Part shown: positions 22,499-22,652 of the stretch, piece after piece
How the letters are laid out: each line of letters begins with the position of its first letter
How positions within the stretch are numbered: position 1 is the first letter of the stretch
Origin: a virus
Reading direction: 5' to 3' (one strand)
Virus record (IMG/VR): IMGVR_UViG_3300042475_002707
Coordinates: 1-22,652 of that record
DNA: 22,652 bases
Notes under the pieces: model-generated
Database searches by the model: none
What the model was told of the DNA's origin: nothing
The model's input: only the letters and a program-made list of their open reading frames with translations
Program-made: the position numbers and the translations under genes

Positions 22499-22652
22499 TT
22501 AGTATTCGATTGCCGCAGCGGTTGCGCCACCTGTTGTGTCACGGAGAGCTGCTGCTACACCGTTCACTGAGATGGTTGATGTGACCTTGAGTGACTCAAC
22601 GCCAACCTTTGCTACACCTTCGAAGGTTTCAACGAACATCTTGTAGTCGTTG
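22499..22652 (-). CDS. C-terminal end of a probable major capsid protein, partial
   Basis: Only the last 50 residues are present; the gene continues beyond the right edge. The reading frame ends TAC-TAA at 22499-22504. The visible sequence, NDYKMFVETFEGVAKVGVES and then KVTSTISVNGVAAAL, resembles the last strands of actinophage HK97-type major capsid proteins. The 71-nt gap to the next gene holds that gene's ribosome-binding site and no clear terminator. With so little sequence, a scaffold-linked or other head protein cannot be excluded. Confidence 0.5.
   Translation of the reverse strand, partial: NDYKMFVETFEGVAKVGVESLKVTSTISVNGVAAALRDTTGGATAAAIEY

Overview
The window is a contiguous piece of a tailed double-stranded DNA phage with siphovirus-type tail genes. 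Every convincing gene lies on the minus strand, so the biological reading direction is from position 22652 down to 1. Genes are tightly packed: many overlap by 1-23 bases (TAATG and ATGA junctions), no gap exceeds 100 bases, and I see no tRNA, CRISPR array, insertion sequence, integrase or lysis gene. The DNA is visibly A/T-rich. Several proteins look most like families I associate with actinobacteriophages (ReqiPepy6 Gp37-like hub, Cas4-like exonuclease, SNF2 helicase, RuvC-like resolvase, and an adaptor/terminator/gp10 set). A phage of a low-GC actinobacterium, for example a freshwater lineage, is a reasonable but unproven inference.

Layout in transcription order. (1) Head and connector, 22652-18332: the C-terminal end of a probable major capsid protein, a second HK97-fold capsid-like protein, the major tail (tube) protein, a GC-rich stem-loop, a head-tail adaptor, a tail terminator and an HK97-gp10-like protein. 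(2) Tail, 18302-6561: tail assembly chaperones G and GT, expressed through a -1 frameshift with a perfect 8-bp inverted repeat in the overlap; a 1087-aa tape measure; an enlarged distal tail protein (873 aa); an enlarged ReqiPepy6-Gp37-like hub (687 aa); and two tandem paralogous fibres, each ending in a peptidase-S74-type self-cleaving chaperone. (3) Two small genes, 6580-5695, one of them with a likely zinc site. (4) Replication and recombination, 5680-1: family A DNA polymerase, RuvC-like resolvase, SNF2 helicase, Cas4/RecB-like Fe-S nuclease, and a RecA-fold ATPase that runs off the left edge.

The most unusual feature is a beta-rich module of about 50-60 residues with the signature (A/T)HGF..G..V...G.....NG. 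I count about 11 copies: one in the tail tube protein, seven in tandem inside the distal tail protein and three inside the hub. In the distal tail protein and hub the copies appear to interrupt the normal family fold at loops, suggesting a mobile surface-decoration domain along the tail and its tip. The second notable feature is the pair of tandem fibres. They share a 94-nt and an 80-nt identical block at the same 1483-bp offset, and both carry a His-x-His-rich tip and a Ser-Lys autocleavage motif.
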